Source of the DNA: Candidatus Nitrosotalea sinensis
Lineage (GTDB): Archaea; Thermoproteota; Nitrososphaeria; Nitrososphaerales; Nitrosopumilaceae
Length of the DNA stretch: 64,000 nt
Direction: 5' to 3'
NCBI RefSeq assembly: GCF_900143675.1
Contig: NZ_FRFC01000005.1
Span: 124,001-188,000 of the forward strand
A program made the translations under genes and the position numbers. Below are positions 62,601-64,000 of the stretch, one piece after another (position 1 is the first letter of the stretch; the number at the start of each line of letters is the position of its first letter). The notes under the pieces are model-generated. The model had not been told where the DNA came from and did not search any database. It saw only the letters and a list, made by a program, of their open reading frames with translations.

Positions 62601-64000
62601 ATGCAATACAAATGGGTTGCGCTATCCAACACTACGATTAGCATTTTGATGGCATCACTTGACACCAACATCCTGTTGATAGGACTGCCAACTGTAGTCT
62701 CTGATCTACACTCCTCGCTTATTGAGACAATGTGGATAGTGCTTTCCTATGGTCTTGTAACAACATGTGTGCTTCTAAGCTTTGGCAGGCTTGCAGACAT
62801 GTTTGGCCGTGTGAAACTCTACAATATGGGACTTGTCGTGTTTACGATATCATCACTTTTTTGTAGCTTTGCCCAGTCTGGGACAGAATTGATACTCTTT
62901 CGCATCTTCCAGGCCTTTGGTGCGGCATTTTTGTTTTCAAACAGTGCGGCAATACTTACTGACGCATTTGATGCCAAGGAAAGAGGAAGAGCGCTTGGTC
63001 TAAATCAGATCTCCATAGTTATTGGATCAGTCCTAGGACTATTACTAGGAGGGATTCTGACTGAGACACTTGGATGGCGGTCCATCTTTTGGGTAAATGT
63101 TCCCATAGGTACCTTTGCTGCAATATGGTCACATAAGAAGATGAGAGAACTCGGTACAATATCAGGTGGAAGTATAGATTGGTTAGGCAATCTCGTCCTT
63201 GTTGCAGGACTTCTTTTGATAATGCTTGGCATCACTACAGGATCGCTCCAGATGATTCCTTCTTTGCTAGAAGTGGTGTTTGTAGTGACCGGGATAGGAG
63301 TGCTCGGAGTATTTGCATATGTAGAATCAAAGGTACGGCAGCCCATGTTTGACATCTCACTTTTCAAAAACAAATTCTTCTCTGCTGGAAATTTTATGAT
63401 CTTTCTCAATGCCCTTGCAAGAGGTGCGCTTGTGTTGATAATGACATTCTACCTACAGGGACCTTCAATGAGGCTCGGGCCTTTTGCTGCAGGTATCTAT
63501 CTCATACCAGTCTCTTTTACAATTGCAACCTTTGGGCCCATCTCAGGATGGCTCTCCGACAAGTACGGTTCAAGGATCCTTACCATTCTGGGCCTATCAA
63601 TATCCACTGTTGGATTTCTTGTCATGACCCGCATTTCCCCTGTGACAGACTTTGAGGGACTGGTGCTTCCCTTGGCACTAGTTGGTGCAGGCTTTGGCAT
63701 CTTTGCATCACCCAACAGGGCATCAATCATGGGTTCAGTGCCACCTCAGAGAAGAGGTGTTGCGGCAGGGATGAGTACCACTCTTGTAACACTGGGAAAC
63801 GTAATGAGCCTTGGAATATCATTTGCAATACTTGCACATGCCATTCCACCGCAAGATCTCGAATCAGTTTTCCTTGGCTCTACGGTGCACAATTCTTCTG
63901 CAGTTGTAATTACGAATTTTATAAACTCAATCCATGTGATATTTTACATTTCAACATTTGCTCTTGTGGCATCAATAATTCCAGCCATAATTCTCAGGCG
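62601..64000 (+). CDS. MFS transporter, DHA2 type (3' end outside window)
   Basis: The ATG at 62601 opens a frame that stays open to the window end (about 466 codons). It encodes an EmrB-like MFS protein: MASLDTNILLIGLPTVVSDL in helix 1, SYGLVTTCVLL, the motif A loop GRLADMFGRVKLY and the helix 5 motif C variant GSVLGLLLGGILTETLGWR. At least 12 helices are visible. G-C content and codon use shift slightly upward here compared with the rest. It is a second drug-exporter paralogue in the window. Confidence 0.88.
   Translation, partial: MQYKWVALSNTTISILMASLDTNILLIGLPTVVSDLHSSLIETMWIVLSYGLVTTCVLLSFGRLADMFGRVKLYNMGLVVFTISSLFCSFAQSGTELILFRIFQAFGAAFLFSNSAAILTDAFDAKERGRALGLNQISIVIGSVLGLLLGGILTETLGWRSIFWVNVPIGTFAAIWSHKKMRELGTISGGSIDWLGNLVLVAGLLLIMLGITTGSLQMIPSLLEVVFVVTGIGVLGVFAYVESKVRQPMFDISLFKNKFFSAGNFMIFLNALARGALVLIMTFYLQGPSMRLGPFAAGIYLIPVSFTIATFGPISGWLSDKYGSRILTILGLSISTVGFLVMTRISPVTDFEGLVLPLALVGAGFGIFASPNRASIMGSVPPQRRGVAAGMSTTLVTLGNVMSLGISFAILAHAIPPQDLESVFLGSTVHNSSAVVITNFINSIHVIFYISTFALVASIIPAIILR

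Noticed and set aside
62997-63730. Minus-strand frames within the terminal MFS gene
   Set aside because: Antisense to a clear MFS coding frame that runs to the window end.

Overview
The window reads as chromosomal DNA of a Nitrososphaerota (Thaumarchaeota) archaeon, most likely a group I.1a ammonia oxidiser. Markers are a thaumarchaeal-type S-layer protein fragment, the F420 genes cofG and cofH, class I lysyl-tRNA synthetase, archaeal Elp3, a two-domain multicopper oxidase, a CbtA-type transporter, solo Lrp/AsnC ligand-binding domains, archaeal winged-helix regulators, a PEF-CTERM secreted protein, many TTG/GTG starts, AT-rich DNA and an archaeal-type RNase P RNA. The genus cannot be fixed from the sequence.

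Layout. 1-10164 is core chromosome: the end of a membrane-anchored protein, RNase P RNA, an amino-acid permease with a cytoplasmic stress-protein-like tail, Tsr3, a 1168-residue secreted lamin-tail/Ig-like protein, and two carriers. 10165-23714 is one intact insertion. It has a 14-bp target-site duplication (10165-10178 and 23701-23714) and 34-bp terminal inverted repeats with one mismatch (10179-10212 and 23667-23700), and it abuts the 3' end of a tRNA-Pro(UGG) gene. It encodes Cas1, a family B DNA polymerase with polymerase and exonuclease motifs, two HNH-type proteins and an HTH protein. It has no cas2, no CRISPR array and no effector. This is a casposon, a Cas1-mobilised transposon, 13,522 bp between the outer repeat ends.

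Inside the casposon, cas1 (minus strand) and the HTH-HNH-polB operon (plus strand) diverge from a region holding six perfect 22-bp tandem repeats. Downstream of polB, and translationally coupled to it, is an ApeA-like HEPN protein (anti-phage family) followed by a trypsin-like protease: a candidate defence cargo. Cas1 and PolB end in visibly similar C-terminal helix-turn-helix-like tails. An extra internal copy of the right-end repeat (22646-22663) suggests the element once ended about 1 kb earlier.

23711-64000 returns to core chromosome: tRNA-Pro, methionine aminopeptidase, DUF1512, an unexplained strongly foldable region (26186-26391), an FAD oxidase, a glycosyltransferase, an HtrA protease, multicopper oxidase, CbtA, the cofG-cofH-tldE run, a cation exchanger, purM, the elp3-lysS pair, thioredoxin reductase, an MFS exporter with its MarR regulator and duplicated palindromic operator, a Dps-like ferritin, a response regulator, a UbiA prenyltransferase, a truncated S-layer paralogue, a PLP-rhodanese fusion, several secreted surface proteins including a YVTN propeller, and the start of a second MFS transporter cut by the window end. 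Two small genes (50176-50307 and 51879-51965) were read directly from intergenic DNA.
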